NCBI GenBank assembly: GCA_965116155.1
Contig: OZ220488.1
Coordinates: forward strand, 992,001-1,056,000
Source: G965116155 sp965116155
GTDB lineage: Bacteria > Bdellovibrionota > Bdellovibrionia > Bdellovibrionales > UBA1609
Direction of reading: 5' to 3'
DNA: 64,000 bases
Under the pieces are notes generated by a model, which did no database searches, was not told the DNA's origin, and was given only the letters and a program-made list of their open reading frames with translations. Positions 51,236 through 61,135 of this stretch are shown here, piece by piece. The translations under genes were made by a program, and so were the position numbers. Within the stretch, counting starts at the first letter, position 1, and every line of letters starts with the position of its first letter.

Positions 51236-53441
51236 CATAAAAGTTTTTGTGGGATTGGGCGAGGTCTTTTAAGGCAGGCAAAGGCTCAAAGCGTGGCGAA
51301 GCATGTTTGTCTGCCAACGACCTCAAACCATCCACCACAACACCCACACCCACCGTGTCAGCATACCTCAACAACCCACCCCTAAACGGCGGAAAACCTG
51401 TGCCCAAAATCATAGCCAGATCCACATCGCCTGCACTCTGCGCCACCCGCTCCGCCAACAAAGCCTGCGCCGCTTCGTTCACCATACGAAACACACCCCG
51501 CTGCACACACTCCTTAGCGCCCAAGCTCGTACCCTTACGCAAACTCACCCCAAGCTCCGCATACACACTGGTATCCACACGCAAATCCTTACCCCTAGCA
51601 CCCGTATACACATAAAAACCTTTTTTATTTTTTTTACCCAAACGCGACCACGATTTAATACGCTCCACCACGGGCGAAACACCCACCCTTTGGCCCAAAG
51701 CCTCCTCAAACACACCCAAAACCTTAACGCCCGTGTCATGCCCGATTTCGTCAAACAACCTTAACGGCCCCATAGGAAAACCGAAATTTTTTGTATAATG
51801 CTGATCAATCTGCTCCACCGACCAGCCCTCCTCTAACAAAAACAAACTCTCACTCAAATACGGCAACAAAATACGGTTCACCAAAAACCCAGGCGCATCC
51901 TTCACCACCACAGGAGTCTTGCCCATCTGCTTAGCCAAGGCAAAAACCCGCGCCACCGACTCGTCAGAAGACCCCGAAGCCCGCACCACCTCCACCAAAG
52001 GCATACGGTCCACAGGATTAAAAAAGTGCATGCCCACAAACTTGTCCGGCCTCGCATAAGCCTTAGACATCTCCTCTACACTCAGTGACGAAGTGTTCGT
52101 CGCCACCACACAGTCCGGGCTCAAAACACCCGAAAGCTCCTTAAACAGGTTTTTCTTGATCCCTAAATCCTCAACCACAGCCTCTACCACAACATCACAG
52201 TTGGCAAAGCCCTCTAAACCCTTAGTGGCACTTAGCAGGCTCTCTTTTTGCTGCATTTCGTATTTATCAATATGACGCCGCTTAAGTTTTTTGAGCCACA
52301 AATTATGCGCATGGGCCAAGCCCGCCCTAATAGGCTCTGCACCAATATCACGCATGCGCGTATCAATACCCACATTGGCCGCCGCAAAGGCAATGCCACC
52401 ACCCATAACACCTGCACCCATCAGGCCCAAACGCTTTACCTTGGCTGGCCGCGCTACCTCACCCACAACACCGGTACGCTTTTTAACCCCCTCCATCATA
52501 TAAAACAAATTGATCAAATGCCGGCTCACCTGCCCAGGCGCCACATGACAAAAAGCCTCTAGCTCGCGCTCTAGAGCCTCATCGCGCGACTCTATGGTGT
52601 AAATTTGTTCTATGAGTTTAAGCGCCTTCCAAGGAGCAGGATAAAAATCCCCCGCCTGCCGCATCAAACCCTGCCGCGCCTTTTTAAACACCATCTTGCG
52701 GCCCAAGGCGCTCTCTAAAAACACCCCCATCATGCCCCGAGGCTTATGCCTTTTAACACGCTTGGCCGCACCCGGACGACCCGCCCACTCGCGCGCCCGC
52801 TTTAAAGCATGCTGCTCTAAAATATCCAAAGCCACCACCTCATCCACCAAACCACAACGCAGCGCCTGCTTGGCTCTTAAAGCACGCCCCGCTAAAATTA
52901 CCTCTAAAGACTTTGCCAAACCCACCGTGCGCGGCAACCGCCAACACCCGCCAAAACCCGGTATCAAACCCAAGCGCGTCTCAGGCAAACCAATCTGCGT
53001 ACTCGGATCCGTGCTAGCAATACGATAATTACACGCCAAAGCCCACTCGCAACCCCCACCCAAGCACGCTCCATTAATGGCCGCTATGCTCACCAAGGGC
53101 ATATCCTCAAAAGCATTCAAAATACCATGGGCCGGGCGTATCATCTCAGCAAACTCCTCCGCCGTGCTCAGGCTTTGGATTTCGCCGATATCTGCACCCG
53201 CAATAAAAATGCGCGGCTTGCGCGACACAAACACCGCCGCCTTATACTCTCCCGCAAGCAGCTCCTCATAAATGCGCTTAAAATCCAACAAGACCTTGCT
53301 GGATAAAATATTAACCCTCTGCCCCTGCACGTTCCACTCGACCAAAGCCACTCCATCGCCTTGATCTACCAACCGCAAATGCCGCGCCACAGAGGGCGCC
53401 TTAACAGGCTCGCTGCGCAATTTATTTACCTCTACTTCCAT
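51228..53441 (-). CDS. Bifunctional enoyl-CoA hydratase / 3-hydroxyacyl-CoA dehydrogenase (FadJ/FadB type)
   Basis: 737 residues. The crotonase domain (about 15-210) has NGACLGGGCEWALACNYRIA and the catalytic Glu in LPETRLGLIPGFGG. The NAD domain (about 335-515) starts with GLMGAGVMGGGIAF and has ATNTSSLSV and GMHFFNPVDRMPLVEVV with the catalytic His. A C-terminal helical domain follows. It performs the middle two steps of beta-oxidation. GAGGTG lies 8 bases before the ATG. The thiolase gene ends 28 bases upstream, forming a fad operon. The stop TAG opens the repeat border TTAGAGCGCTAG. Confidence 0.94.
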   Translation of the reverse strand: MEVEVNKLRSEPVKAPSVARHLRLVDQGDGVALVEWNVQGQRVNILSSKVLLDFKRIYEELLAGEYKAAVFVSRKPRIFIAGADIGEIQSLSTAEEFAEMIRPAHGILNAFEDMPLVSIAAINGACLGGGCEWALACNYRIASTDPSTQIGLPETRLGLIPGFGGCWRLPRTVGLAKSLEVILAGRALRAKQALRCGLVDEVVALDILEQHALKRAREWAGRPGAAKRVKRHKPRGMMGVFLESALGRKMVFKKARQGLMRQAGDFYPAPWKALKLIEQIYTIESRDEALERELEAFCHVAPGQVSRHLINLFYMMEGVKKRTGVVGEVARPAKVKRLGLMGAGVMGGGIAFAAANVGIDTRMRDIGAEPIRAGLAHAHNLWLKKLKRRHIDKYEMQQKESLLSATKGLEGFANCDVVVEAVVEDLGIKKNLFKELSGVLSPDCVVATNTSSLSVEEMSKAYARPDKFVGMHFFNPVDRMPLVEVVRASGSSDESVARVFALAKQMGKTPVVVKDAPGFLVNRILLPYLSESLFLLEEGWSVEQIDQHYTKNFGFPMGPLRLFDEIGHDTGVKVLGVFEEALGQRVGVSPVVERIKSWSRLGKKNKKGFYVYTGARGKDLRVDTSVYAELGVSLRKGTSLGAKECVQRGVFRMVNEAAQALLAERVAQSAGDVDLAMILGTGFPPFRGGLLRYADTVGVGVVVDGLRSLADKHASPRFEPLPALKDLAQSHKNFYVN

Positions 53442-53469
53442 CCCTTAATCACCTCAAACACCAACCAAC

Positions 53470-54840
53470 TTAAGCCGCGCAGTTCTCTAACACCATCGCT
53501 CCACCCTGGCCGCCCCCTATACACAAAGTAGCCAAAGCCAAAGCCTGCCCACGGCGCTTTAGCTCCATCGCCGCCGTCAACACCAAACGCGCCCCCGTTG
53601 CTCCCACAGGGTGACCCAAGGCAATCGCCCCGCCGTTAACATTTACAATATCCATATTCAGCTCACCCACAGCACCCTCACCCCAACCGGCCTCTTTAGA
53701 GTACTCAGAACTATTAAAAGCCTTCTCACAAGCCAAAACCTGCCCCGCAAAAGCCTCGTTGAGCTCTATGAGGTTAATATCTTTCAACGACACGCCCGCC
53801 CTTTTTAAAGCCAAGGGCGTAGCATGCACGGGGCCCAAGCCCATATGCTCGGGCGCACAGCCAGAAAACGCATAGCCCCTCAAACGCGCCAATGGCTTTA
53901 AACCCAAAGACCTTGCGCGCGACATAGTCGTCACAAGCAGCATAACCGCGCCATCTGTTACCGGGCATGCATTGCCCACAGTAACAGAGCCGTATTTGCG
54001 ATCGAAAAAAGGCCGCAGTTTTTCCAATTGCTCCAAACTTTGCTCCTTACGGGGCCCTGTGTCGTGCTCTAAGCTTTTGCGATACCCCGCAGCACCAAAA
54101 AACGGATGAATCTCCTCGCCCAACACCCCCTCAGCCCGCACCGCCTTTTGGTGCGAGGCCAAAGCAAAAGCATCCTGCTGCTCTCTGGTGATGCCGAACT
54201 TTTTTACCAACACCTCAGCCGTTTCGCCCATATTTAAACCCACAAAAGGGTCCGTTAAACCCTCTACCAACGCCAAACGGGGTTTGTGGGGAGCGCTCTT
54301 CATAGGGGGAGTTGTGGCCATCTCGACACACTGCCGCACCCCCGCCCAGGCCCAAGCTCCCAAAGCCCCCAGCTGCGCTAGCGGCTTTTTGGCCTTGGCC
54401 ATGGCTTGCAATTTTTTAACAAAAACATCCGAGTACAGGGCCGGCATTTGCGACATGTTTTCTACCCCGCCAGCCACTACCACCTGAGCCTGACCGGCGC
54501 GCACCAGGTCCATCGCGCTTGCCACACTCTGCAAAGCCGACGCACAATTGCGGTTTAATGTATAAGCCGGCGTCGCCCGGCCCAAACCCGCACGCAAAGC
54601 AATGACCCTTGCAATGTTAATGGCATCGCTCGGCGCGCCCACATTGCCAATTATGACCTCATCTACCTCGTGGGGCTCTAAACCCGTACGCGCGAGCAGC
54701 TCGCGCAAAGCCACCCGGCCTAGCTCCGCCGCATGCACCGACCCCAAAGCGCCCCCCGCCTTAGCAAAAGGCGTGCGCACCCCAGCCGCAAGCACCACAG
54801 TGTTGTCTGATTTAGAATTTTCAGAGCTTAAATTTTCCAA
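53470..54840 (-). CDS. Acetyl-CoA acyltransferase (thiolase, FadA/FadI type)
   Basis: 456 residues. The nucleophile cysteine is in NRNCASALQS, the catalytic His in HPVGATGARL and the second cysteine in LCIGGGQGGA. The length and an insert near 160-200 fit the FadI/trifunctional-beta type. It splits 3-ketoacyl-CoA, the last beta-oxidation step. The start is TTG 54840, about nine bases after AAGG. It heads the operon with the fadJ-type gene and diverges from the malic enzyme gene. Confidence 0.93.
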   Translation of the reverse strand: MENLSSENSKSDNTVVLAAGVRTPFAKAGGALGSVHAAELGRVALRELLARTGLEPHEVDEVIIGNVGAPSDAINIARVIALRAGLGRATPAYTLNRNCASALQSVASAMDLVRAGQAQVVVAGGVENMSQMPALYSDVFVKKLQAMAKAKKPLAQLGALGAWAWAGVRQCVEMATTPPMKSAPHKPRLALVEGLTDPFVGLNMGETAEVLVKKFGITREQQDAFALASHQKAVRAEGVLGEEIHPFFGAAGYRKSLEHDTGPRKEQSLEQLEKLRPFFDRKYGSVTVGNACPVTDGAVMLLVTTMSRARSLGLKPLARLRGYAFSGCAPEHMGLGPVHATPLALKRAGVSLKDINLIELNEAFAGQVLACEKAFNSSEYSKEAGWGEGAVGELNMDIVNVNGGAIALGHPVGATGARLVLTAAMELKRRGQALALATLCIGGGQGGAMVLENCAA

Positions 54841-54973
54841 GCAAGACCGCCTTCACAATACGCCCCACACAGGGCAACCCATCATACGCACACTTTAAAA
54901 TATAACACAACCTGCCCCGCTCCCGGCTCCAATACCCTGCGGCATTTTCCGCGGCACATGCACATTTTGTTTT

Positions 54974-55002
54974 TTACAAACACAAGGTATGCTACCTATA
55001 AT
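54974..55002 (+). promoter_or_regulatory. Predicted sigma-70 promoter of maeB
   Basis: TTACAA (54974-54979) and TATAAT (54997-55002) with a 17-base spacer; a transcript from about 55009 would have a leader of about 32 bases containing AAAGGAG. Confidence 0.6.
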
Positions 55003-55040
55003 TAGCCGCTAAGGTCCTTAGGACAAAGGAGCACGAGCAG

Positions 55041-57326
55041 GTGTTAAAGAGCTTTCATACCCAGGCCTTAAAGTACCACGCACAAGGGCGCCCCGGTAAG
55101 GTGGATGTGCGCTCGAGCAAAAGCTGCAAAACCGACTACGATCTGTCACTGGCCTATTCGCCCGGAGTGGCGGCACCATGTTTGGAGATTACCAAAAACC
55201 CCCTAGACGCCTACAAATACACCACCAAAGGTAACCTGGTGGGCGTCGTTAGCAACGGCAGCGCAGTCTTGGGCCTGGGCAATATTGGCCCCTTGGCAGC
55301 CAAACCCGTTATGGAGGGTAAAGGAGTGCTGTTTAAGCAGTTTGCCGGCATAGATGTTTTTGACATCGAGCTCCAGTGCGACAGTATAGAAGACTTTATA
55401 AAAAGTGTTAAAAGCCTCGAGCCCACCTTTGGGGGTATTAACCTAGAGGATATCAAGGCACCGGATTGCTTTGTTATAGAGGAGCGCCTTAAGCGCGAAA
55501 TGAATATCCCAGTGTTCCATGACGACCAACACGGCACCTCTATTATTACCGCCGCGGCACTCATAAACGCCTGCCATCTGACCAAGCGCGATCTGAGTAA
55601 AATTACAATCGTATTTAACGGAGCAGGGGCCGCAGCGTTGGCCTGTGCGCATTTGCTTGTAAAACTAGGAGCGCAAAAAGCCAACCTGCTTTTTTGCGAC
55701 TCTAAAGGCGTCTTGTACAAAGGGCGCGAGGAGGGTTTAAATCCCTATAAATCGCAATGGCTACAAGATACTCCCAAGCGCAGCCTGGCTGATGCCGTAA
55801 AGGGTGCGGATGTGTTTATTGGTCTTAGTGTAGCGGGCTGCCTGAGCACCGATATGCTAAAAAGCATGGCCCCCAAGCCCATTGTGTTTGCCATGGCCAA
55901 CCCAGACCCTGAGATCGACCCTGCAAAAGCCAAGCGCGCCGTGCCCGACGTCATTATGGCAACAGGGCGCTCCGACTACCCCAACCAGGTGAACAATGTG
56001 TTAGGTTTTCCGGCAATTTTTAGAGGAGCCCTTGATGTACGGGCAACCAATATCAATATGCCTATGCAGCTAGCTGCGGTGCATGCCTTGGCCAAGCTCG
56101 CACGCGAGGAGGTGCCCCATAGGGTGTCGCAATTTTACAGCAATCAGATGTTCAGCTTTGGTCCCGATTACATCATACCCAAACCCTTTGACCCGCGCGT
56201 GCTGATTAATGTGGCCCCTGCAGTAGCGCAGGCTGCAGAAAAAACCGGCGTGGCCCTTGAGCCTATAAAAAACATGCAAAAATACCGCGAGCGCCTCGAA
56301 GCTTTAGAGGGCGGCGCAAGGGTATTTATGCGCCAAACCACTCGGCGCATACATGCTTATACAAAAAAAGCTCCCGTACGCATGGTGTTTCCAGAAGGCC
56401 ACAGCCCGAAGGTGCTGCAAGCACTTTCGGCCCTTGCAGATGAAAGCATTATAGAGCCCGTGCTGATTGGCAATGCTACAAAAATACAAAGCCTGTTTAA
56501 AAAACTTAGCATCGACAATTTAGACAACGTGCAAATAATAAAAGCCTCTAACCACCCTGACTTGCCGCGCTTTACTAAGGCCTTGTACGAGCTCAGGCAA
56601 CGCAAGGGCGTCAATATGCCAGAGGCGCTACGGCGTATCGAAGACCCACATTATTTTGCCGCCATGATGCTGCGCTTGAGGCAGGTGGATGGTCTGGTAT
56701 CGGGGGCGGAGCAAAATTATTCTGACTCCCTCAGGCCACTGCTAGAGGTTGTGGGCCCACAGGCGGGGCATGCCGTAACGGGTGTGAGCGTAGTGATATC
56801 AAAAAAAGTAAAACAAAAAATGCTCTTCTTAGCTGACACCACTGTGCACATTGACCCCACGGCAGAAGAGCTCGCACGCATTGCCAGGGCTGTGGCGCAA
56901 ATGGCTCGGTCGTTTAACATTGTACCCCGCGTGGCTTTTTTAAGCTTTACCAATTTTATGGCCCGCAAAAGCAGCCCCAAAAAAATGCAGCGCGCTGCCC
57001 ACATTTTGCGCGATCTAGAGCCCGATCTGATGCTAGACGGAGAGATGCAAGCCGACACAGCTGTTAACCCCGATGTGTGCGAAAATATCTTTCCGTTTAG
57101 CCAACTAAAAAACGGAGCCAATGTGCTGATTTTTCCGAATTTAGACTCTGGCAATATCGCCTACAAACTGGTGCAGCAGCTTTCTGAGCAAGAGGTATTG
57201 GGCCCCTTTTTGCTTGGTATGAACCGACCCGCTAATGTTCTGCAGCGCTCGTGCTCGGTAGAGGATATCATACGCACCACCATAGTAACTGCGCTAGAAA
57301 GTTCGCAAAAAACCAGCCAAGACTAA
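55041..57326 (+). CDS. maeB: NADP-dependent malic enzyme with phosphotransacetylase-like domain
   Basis: 761 residues, the MaeB layout. The malic enzyme part (1-425) has LAYSPGVAAPCLEI, FHDDQHGTSIITAA and the nucleotide-binding FNGAGAAALAC. The C-terminal part (430-755) resembles phosphate acetyltransferase (RMVFPEGHSPKVLQA, GLVSGAEQNYSDSLRPLLEV). It decarboxylates malate to pyruvate and makes NADPH; the PTA-like part is regulatory in studied examples. GTG start with AAGGAG nine bases before. Confidence 0.94.
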   Translation: MLKSFHTQALKYHAQGRPGKVDVRSSKSCKTDYDLSLAYSPGVAAPCLEITKNPLDAYKYTTKGNLVGVVSNGSAVLGLGNIGPLAAKPVMEGKGVLFKQFAGIDVFDIELQCDSIEDFIKSVKSLEPTFGGINLEDIKAPDCFVIEERLKREMNIPVFHDDQHGTSIITAAALINACHLTKRDLSKITIVFNGAGAAALACAHLLVKLGAQKANLLFCDSKGVLYKGREEGLNPYKSQWLQDTPKRSLADAVKGADVFIGLSVAGCLSTDMLKSMAPKPIVFAMANPDPEIDPAKAKRAVPDVIMATGRSDYPNQVNNVLGFPAIFRGALDVRATNINMPMQLAAVHALAKLAREEVPHRVSQFYSNQMFSFGPDYIIPKPFDPRVLINVAPAVAQAAEKTGVALEPIKNMQKYRERLEALEGGARVFMRQTTRRIHAYTKKAPVRMVFPEGHSPKVLQALSALADESIIEPVLIGNATKIQSLFKKLSIDNLDNVQIIKASNHPDLPRFTKALYELRQRKGVNMPEALRRIEDPHYFAAMMLRLRQVDGLVSGAEQNYSDSLRPLLEVVGPQAGHAVTGVSVVISKKVKQKMLFLADTTVHIDPTAEELARIARAVAQMARSFNIVPRVAFLSFTNFMARKSSPKKMQRAAHILRDLEPDLMLDGEMQADTAVNPDVCENIFPFSQLKNGANVLIFPNLDSGNIAYKLVQQLSEQEVLGPFLLGMNRPANVLQRSCSVEDIIRTTIVTALESSQKTSQD

Positions 57327-57334
57327 ACACCTTG

Positions 57335-58696
57335 ATGCCATCGCAATTTAATACGCCCCAGCCTTATAGCTTAAACCGCGGCATTGTTGTGGGCGTACGG
57401 CTTAAAACCCAAAGTCCAATAGATCAAGAGCGTAGCTTAGAAGAGCTTAAACAACTGCTCGAGGCCGCAGGCGCTCAGTGTGTGGGAAGTTTTTTGCAAG
57501 TGCTGCCCCAATACCAAAGCACTTTTGTGCTGGGCAAAGGTAAAGTGCAAGAGGTTAAACAAGGCGTGCAAGAGCTGCAGGCAGGTCTTGTAGTGGTAGA
57601 CCATGAGCTTTCGGGTTCGCAGCTACGCAACTGGGAGCGCGAACTCGGCGTGCGAGTGGTATCGCGCGCACAGCTGATTTTGGATATTTTTGCCCAACGT
57701 GCACGCAGTTACGAAGGGCGCCTGCAGGTAGAGCTGGCCCAATTGCTAGACCAACTGCCACGCGTTGTAGGCGGCTGGCTGGGATCGCTTTCGCGTTTAG
57801 CAGGTGGCATCGGCACCCGTGGGCCTGGGGAAACTGCGCTAGAGATTGACCGCAGGCGCATAAAAACCCGCATAAGCTTTCTTAAAAGCAAACTGAACAC
57901 CGTGCGCAAAACCCGCCATCTGCAACGCACACGGCGCATGCTCAGCCAGGTGCCCAGCTTTGCTTTGGTAGGTTATACCAACTCAGGCAAAAGCACCCTG
58001 CTGCAAGCCTTGAGCCACTCGGAAGTATTGGCAAAAGACCAGGTCTTTGCCACACTGGACCCTTTGACGCGTTCGGTGCACTTGCCCCCTTTGGGCAAGG
58101 CCTTAGTCACAGACACAGTGGGTTTTATTAGTCGCTTGCCTACCAAAATTTTGCAAGAAGCCTTTAAAGCCACGCTAGAAGAATCCGAGTCGGCCCATGT
58201 GATTTTGCATGTGGTGGACGTATCGCACCCACAAGCTCTTGCGCAAGCCCAAACCACTAGCCAGGTGTTGCAAGAGCTAAAATGGAACACCAAGCCTCAG
58301 GTATGGATTTTTAACAAGGCCGACAGCGTGGGCACCCATGCTGCCCAAAACGACCAAGCTCCCACATGGAACCTAAACCCCGAGGCCAAGCATAGGCTAA
58401 ACAGCTTAAAAAACTTTGCACGCTCCCTACCTTGTGCAGAGGGCTCTTTTTGGCACATCACCCTTAGTGCTAAAAAGCAAGTTGGGATCGATAAGCTTAA
58501 AGACCTTATGGGACAAAGTTTTAGCCGTTTACAAAAAGAGTACTCTTTGTATTTTCCACATGCTAAGGCCCATTTGCTTTACGAGCTGAACCATATAGGG
58601 CAAGTTTTGAAAACCGAGTATTCCTCTACCGGACTTGTGGTACAAGTGCGATTAAGTCATCATGTTGCAAAAGACTGGAAGGAGTTTGTCCTCTAA
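57335..58696 (+). CDS. hflX: Ribosome-associated GTPase HflX
   Basis: About 453 residues from ATG 57335, 8 bases after maeB. The HflX N-terminal domain has VGSFLQVLPQYQSTFVLGKG and VVVDHELSGSQLRNWE; then RVVSRAQLILDIFAQRA and GPGETALEIDRRRI. The G domain has GYTNSGKST, DTVGFI and FNKAD. HflX splits stalled or hibernating ribosomes, especially in heat stress. Confidence 0.94.
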   Translation: MPSQFNTPQPYSLNRGIVVGVRLKTQSPIDQERSLEELKQLLEAAGAQCVGSFLQVLPQYQSTFVLGKGKVQEVKQGVQELQAGLVVVDHELSGSQLRNWERELGVRVVSRAQLILDIFAQRARSYEGRLQVELAQLLDQLPRVVGGWLGSLSRLAGGIGTRGPGETALEIDRRRIKTRISFLKSKLNTVRKTRHLQRTRRMLSQVPSFALVGYTNSGKSTLLQALSHSEVLAKDQVFATLDPLTRSVHLPPLGKALVTDTVGFISRLPTKILQEAFKATLEESESAHVILHVVDVSHPQALAQAQTTSQVLQELKWNTKPQVWIFNKADSVGTHAAQNDQAPTWNLNPEAKHRLNSLKNFARSLPCAEGSFWHITLSAKKQVGIDKLKDLMGQSFSRLQKEYSLYFPHAKAHLLYELNHIGQVLKTEYSSTGLVVQVRLSHHVAKDWKEFVL

Positions 58697-58700
58697 AAAC

Positions 58701-59270
58701 ATGACAAATCAAAAAAAATTCATCATCGTAACTGGCCCTAGTGGTGTGGGTAAATCTACTTTAGTCGAAAAAATTGTGCTCGCGCTTCCTCAGCTGCGCG
58801 ATGTTATAAGCTGCACCACACGGGCGCAGCGCCATGGCGAATCTCAAGCCAAGCCGTATTATTTTTTAAGCCGCGAAGATTTTAAACAAAAGATCCAGCT
58901 CGGCTATTTTATAGAGTGGGCCAAGGTGTATGATGAGTTCTACGGCGTGCCGCAAGAGGAGCTTACAAAAATTTGGACCCAAAGCCTTACTCCCATAATG
59001 GATATCGACATACAAGGAGCCAAGACACTAAAGCACAACTTCCCTCAGGCCTTGGCGATTTTTATTGCACCCCCCAATTTACAAAGCCTTCATAAGCGCA
59101 TTATAGAGCGTGGCTCTGTACCTAAGGACCTTCCAAAACGTCTCAAGATAGCCAAGCAAGAGCTCGCCCTACAAGACACCTTTGACACCAAAATAATAAA
59201 CGACTCCCTCGTGACCTGCTACGCCATGTTTAACACCCAGGTCACGCAGTACCTGGCAGCCACTCTATAA
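58701..59270 (+). CDS. gmk: Guanylate kinase
   Basis: About 189 residues from ATG 58701, after the hflX stop. P-loop GPSGVGKST, the GMP-binding SCTTRAQRHGE and YFLSREDF, and IDIQGAKTLKHNFP. It converts GMP to GDP. Its stop overlaps that of the convergent nfu gene by 6 bases. Confidence 0.95.
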   Translation: MTNQKKFIIVTGPSGVGKSTLVEKIVLALPQLRDVISCTTRAQRHGESQAKPYYFLSREDFKQKIQLGYFIEWAKVYDEFYGVPQEELTKIWTQSLTPIMDIDIQGAKTLKHNFPQALAIFIAPPNLQSLHKRIIERGSVPKDLPKRLKIAKQELALQDTFDTKIINDSLVTCYAMFNTQVTQYLAATL

Positions 59271-59876
59271 ATCGGCCACCGAAACAATGAGCTGATCATT
59301 TTGCAGCTCATATCGCAAGATGTTTTCAATAGCATCCAACGTGCCCATAGTAGCGCTAGGGCACCCGCCGCAGGCGCCTTCGTAAAAAATAATAAGCTCG
59401 TTGTTTTTAAAATCTACTATTTGCAAGTCGCCCCCATCAGCCTGCAGGCCAGGGCGGATCGTGCGGTCCAGTATGGACTCGATTTCTAGTATTGCAGGGT
59501 CTGTGTGCTTTTTAGGCTTAAAAGTAGATGCCCCTAGGCTTTGCGAACCCTCGGAATCAAAGTTAGGATCATGCACCTCAATGCGCGTGCGTAAAACCGA
59601 GCAAATGTTTTGTTTTAGATCTTCTTCCTCTAGCTCGCCCGAGTGGGTAATGCTTAAGGTATTTTCAAATAGATACACCTGCTTTACCCCAGGCACTAAA
59701 AGCAAATCTCGCACTAGGGGCAGGCTTTCGCACTCGCTGCGATCTAAAAAAGTGGCTTTGCCTTTAAGCTTTAAGGGGGTGTTGATGATAAATTTTAACG
59801 CCCACGGATTGGGTGTGGGTTGCACCTTTATTAAAAGGTCGCGGGCGCTTAAACGTTTTTCTGGCTCTTGTATCAC
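59265..59876 (-). CDS. NifU/Nfu-type iron-sulfur carrier protein
   Basis: About 203 residues from GTG 59876, with AAAGG before it; ATG 59936 would overlap sufS. The N-terminal Nfu_N domain (VQPTPNPWALKFIIN) is followed by the NifU domain with the cluster-binding CGGCPSA. It carries 4Fe-4S clusters to apoproteins. It is the last gene of the suf operon. Confidence 0.9.
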   Translation of the reverse strand: MIQEPEKRLSARDLLIKVQPTPNPWALKFIINTPLKLKGKATFLDRSECESLPLVRDLLLVPGVKQVYLFENTLSITHSGELEEEDLKQNICSVLRTRIEVHDPNFDSEGSQSLGASTFKPKKHTDPAILEIESILDRTIRPGLQADGGDLQIVDFKNNELIIFYEGACGGCPSATMGTLDAIENILRYELQNDQLIVSVADL

Positions 59877-59886
59877 AAAAATGCCT

Positions 59887-61134
59887 TTAGTTTTGTTTGC
59901 CGTATAACATGGCGTGGGCTTTTTTAATACCATCATGCAGGCGCTCTATGTCTTTAAACGTATTAAACACATCAAAGCTCACCCTTAAAACTCCTTGCCG
60001 CTCACCTAGACTATGCAAAAGCGGCTCGCAGCAATGGTGCCCGGCGCGCACAGCAATTTTGCAAAGGTTTAAAATTTCTGCCACATCTCCTGCATGCACC
60101 TGATCTAAAACAAACGAAAACACCGGCCCCGGCTGAGCGCTATTGCCACCCAATAAACGCACAAAAGGCAAGCACTCCAACGCCTCCACCCCCGCCTTAA
60201 GCAGCTGATTTTTGTACTGCCCCGCACTCGGCAAAAGCTTTGTCCACTTAAGTACGCAAGACAAAGCATGGGCTTGCGCCACAGGCGGTGTGCCAGCCTC
60301 AAACCTATACGGCAGATCTAAAAACGTGCTCCTGTTTTGTGTAACGCGTTTAACCATACCCCCACCAAACTCCACAGGCGCTAGCTTGGCCAGAAAGTCC
60401 TTCCTGCCCCATAGCACCCCTATGCCAAAAGGGCCAAAAACCTTATGCCCCGAAAAGGCCACAAAATCACAGCCCCACTGTTGCACGTCAACACCTCCCC
60501 ACGCCACGCTTTGCGCGGCATCTACCACCACCACTGCCCCTGCTGCATGGGCAAGCTTGGTAATGGTTTTAATGTCGTTTGTGCAACCTAAAACATTAGA
60601 CCCCCCTGTAATGCTTAGGAGTTTTATGTTTTTGTCTTGCTGCAATAGCTGTTTTAAAGCGTCTATATCGAGTTCGTACCCCTTTTCGTGCCCCTTTAAA
60701 CCGACCCACTTTATTTTTGCACCCTTAGCCTTAGCTACTTGCTGCCAGGGTACAATATTAGAGTGGTGCTCCATTTGAGTTAAAATTATTCTGTCACCTT
60801 GCGATAAATTTTGCTGCCCCCACGCACGGGCGATTAGGTTAAGCGCATGGGTTGCACCAGAGGTAAACACCACCTCTAAAGGGTCATAAGCATTAATATG
60901 GCGCGCCACACCGGCACGGGCTTGCTCGTAATAATCTGTAGCCTTGTGTCCTACAGCATGGGGGCTGCGGTGCACATTAGCCGGCGCGTGGGTATAGACC
61001 TCTTTTAGGGCCTCTAACATCACTGTGGGGCTAAGGCTAGAGGCGGCGCTATCTAAATACACAAAATCGTGCAAGGCTTTATTAGTTTGAGGGTCAAAAA
61101 AGGGGAACTCCTTTTTGATCGCCTCGCCTAGCAT
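59887..61134 (-). CDS. sufS: Cysteine desulfurase SufS
   Basis: About 415 residues from ATG 61134 (AAGGAG eight bases upstream). The PLP lysine is in FSGHKVFGP, the catalytic cysteine in RAGHHCCEP, with MEHHSNIVPWQ and VVDAAQS also conserved. It takes sulfur from cysteine for Fe-S cluster assembly on SufBCD. No SufE or SufU gene is visible in the window. The start overlaps the sufD stop. Confidence 0.94.
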   Translation of the reverse strand: MLGEAIKKEFPFFDPQTNKALHDFVYLDSAASSLSPTVMLEALKEVYTHAPANVHRSPHAVGHKATDYYEQARAGVARHINAYDPLEVVFTSGATHALNLIARAWGQQNLSQGDRIILTQMEHHSNIVPWQQVAKAKGAKIKWVGLKGHEKGYELDIDALKQLLQQDKNIKLLSITGGSNVLGCTNDIKTITKLAHAAGAVVVVDAAQSVAWGGVDVQQWGCDFVAFSGHKVFGPFGIGVLWGRKDFLAKLAPVEFGGGMVKRVTQNRSTFLDLPYRFEAGTPPVAQAHALSCVLKWTKLLPSAGQYKNQLLKAGVEALECLPFVRLLGGNSAQPGPVFSFVLDQVHAGDVAEILNLCKIAVRAGHHCCEPLLHSLGERQGVLRVSFDVFNTFKDIERLHDGIKKAHAMLYGKQN

Positions 61135-61135
61135 A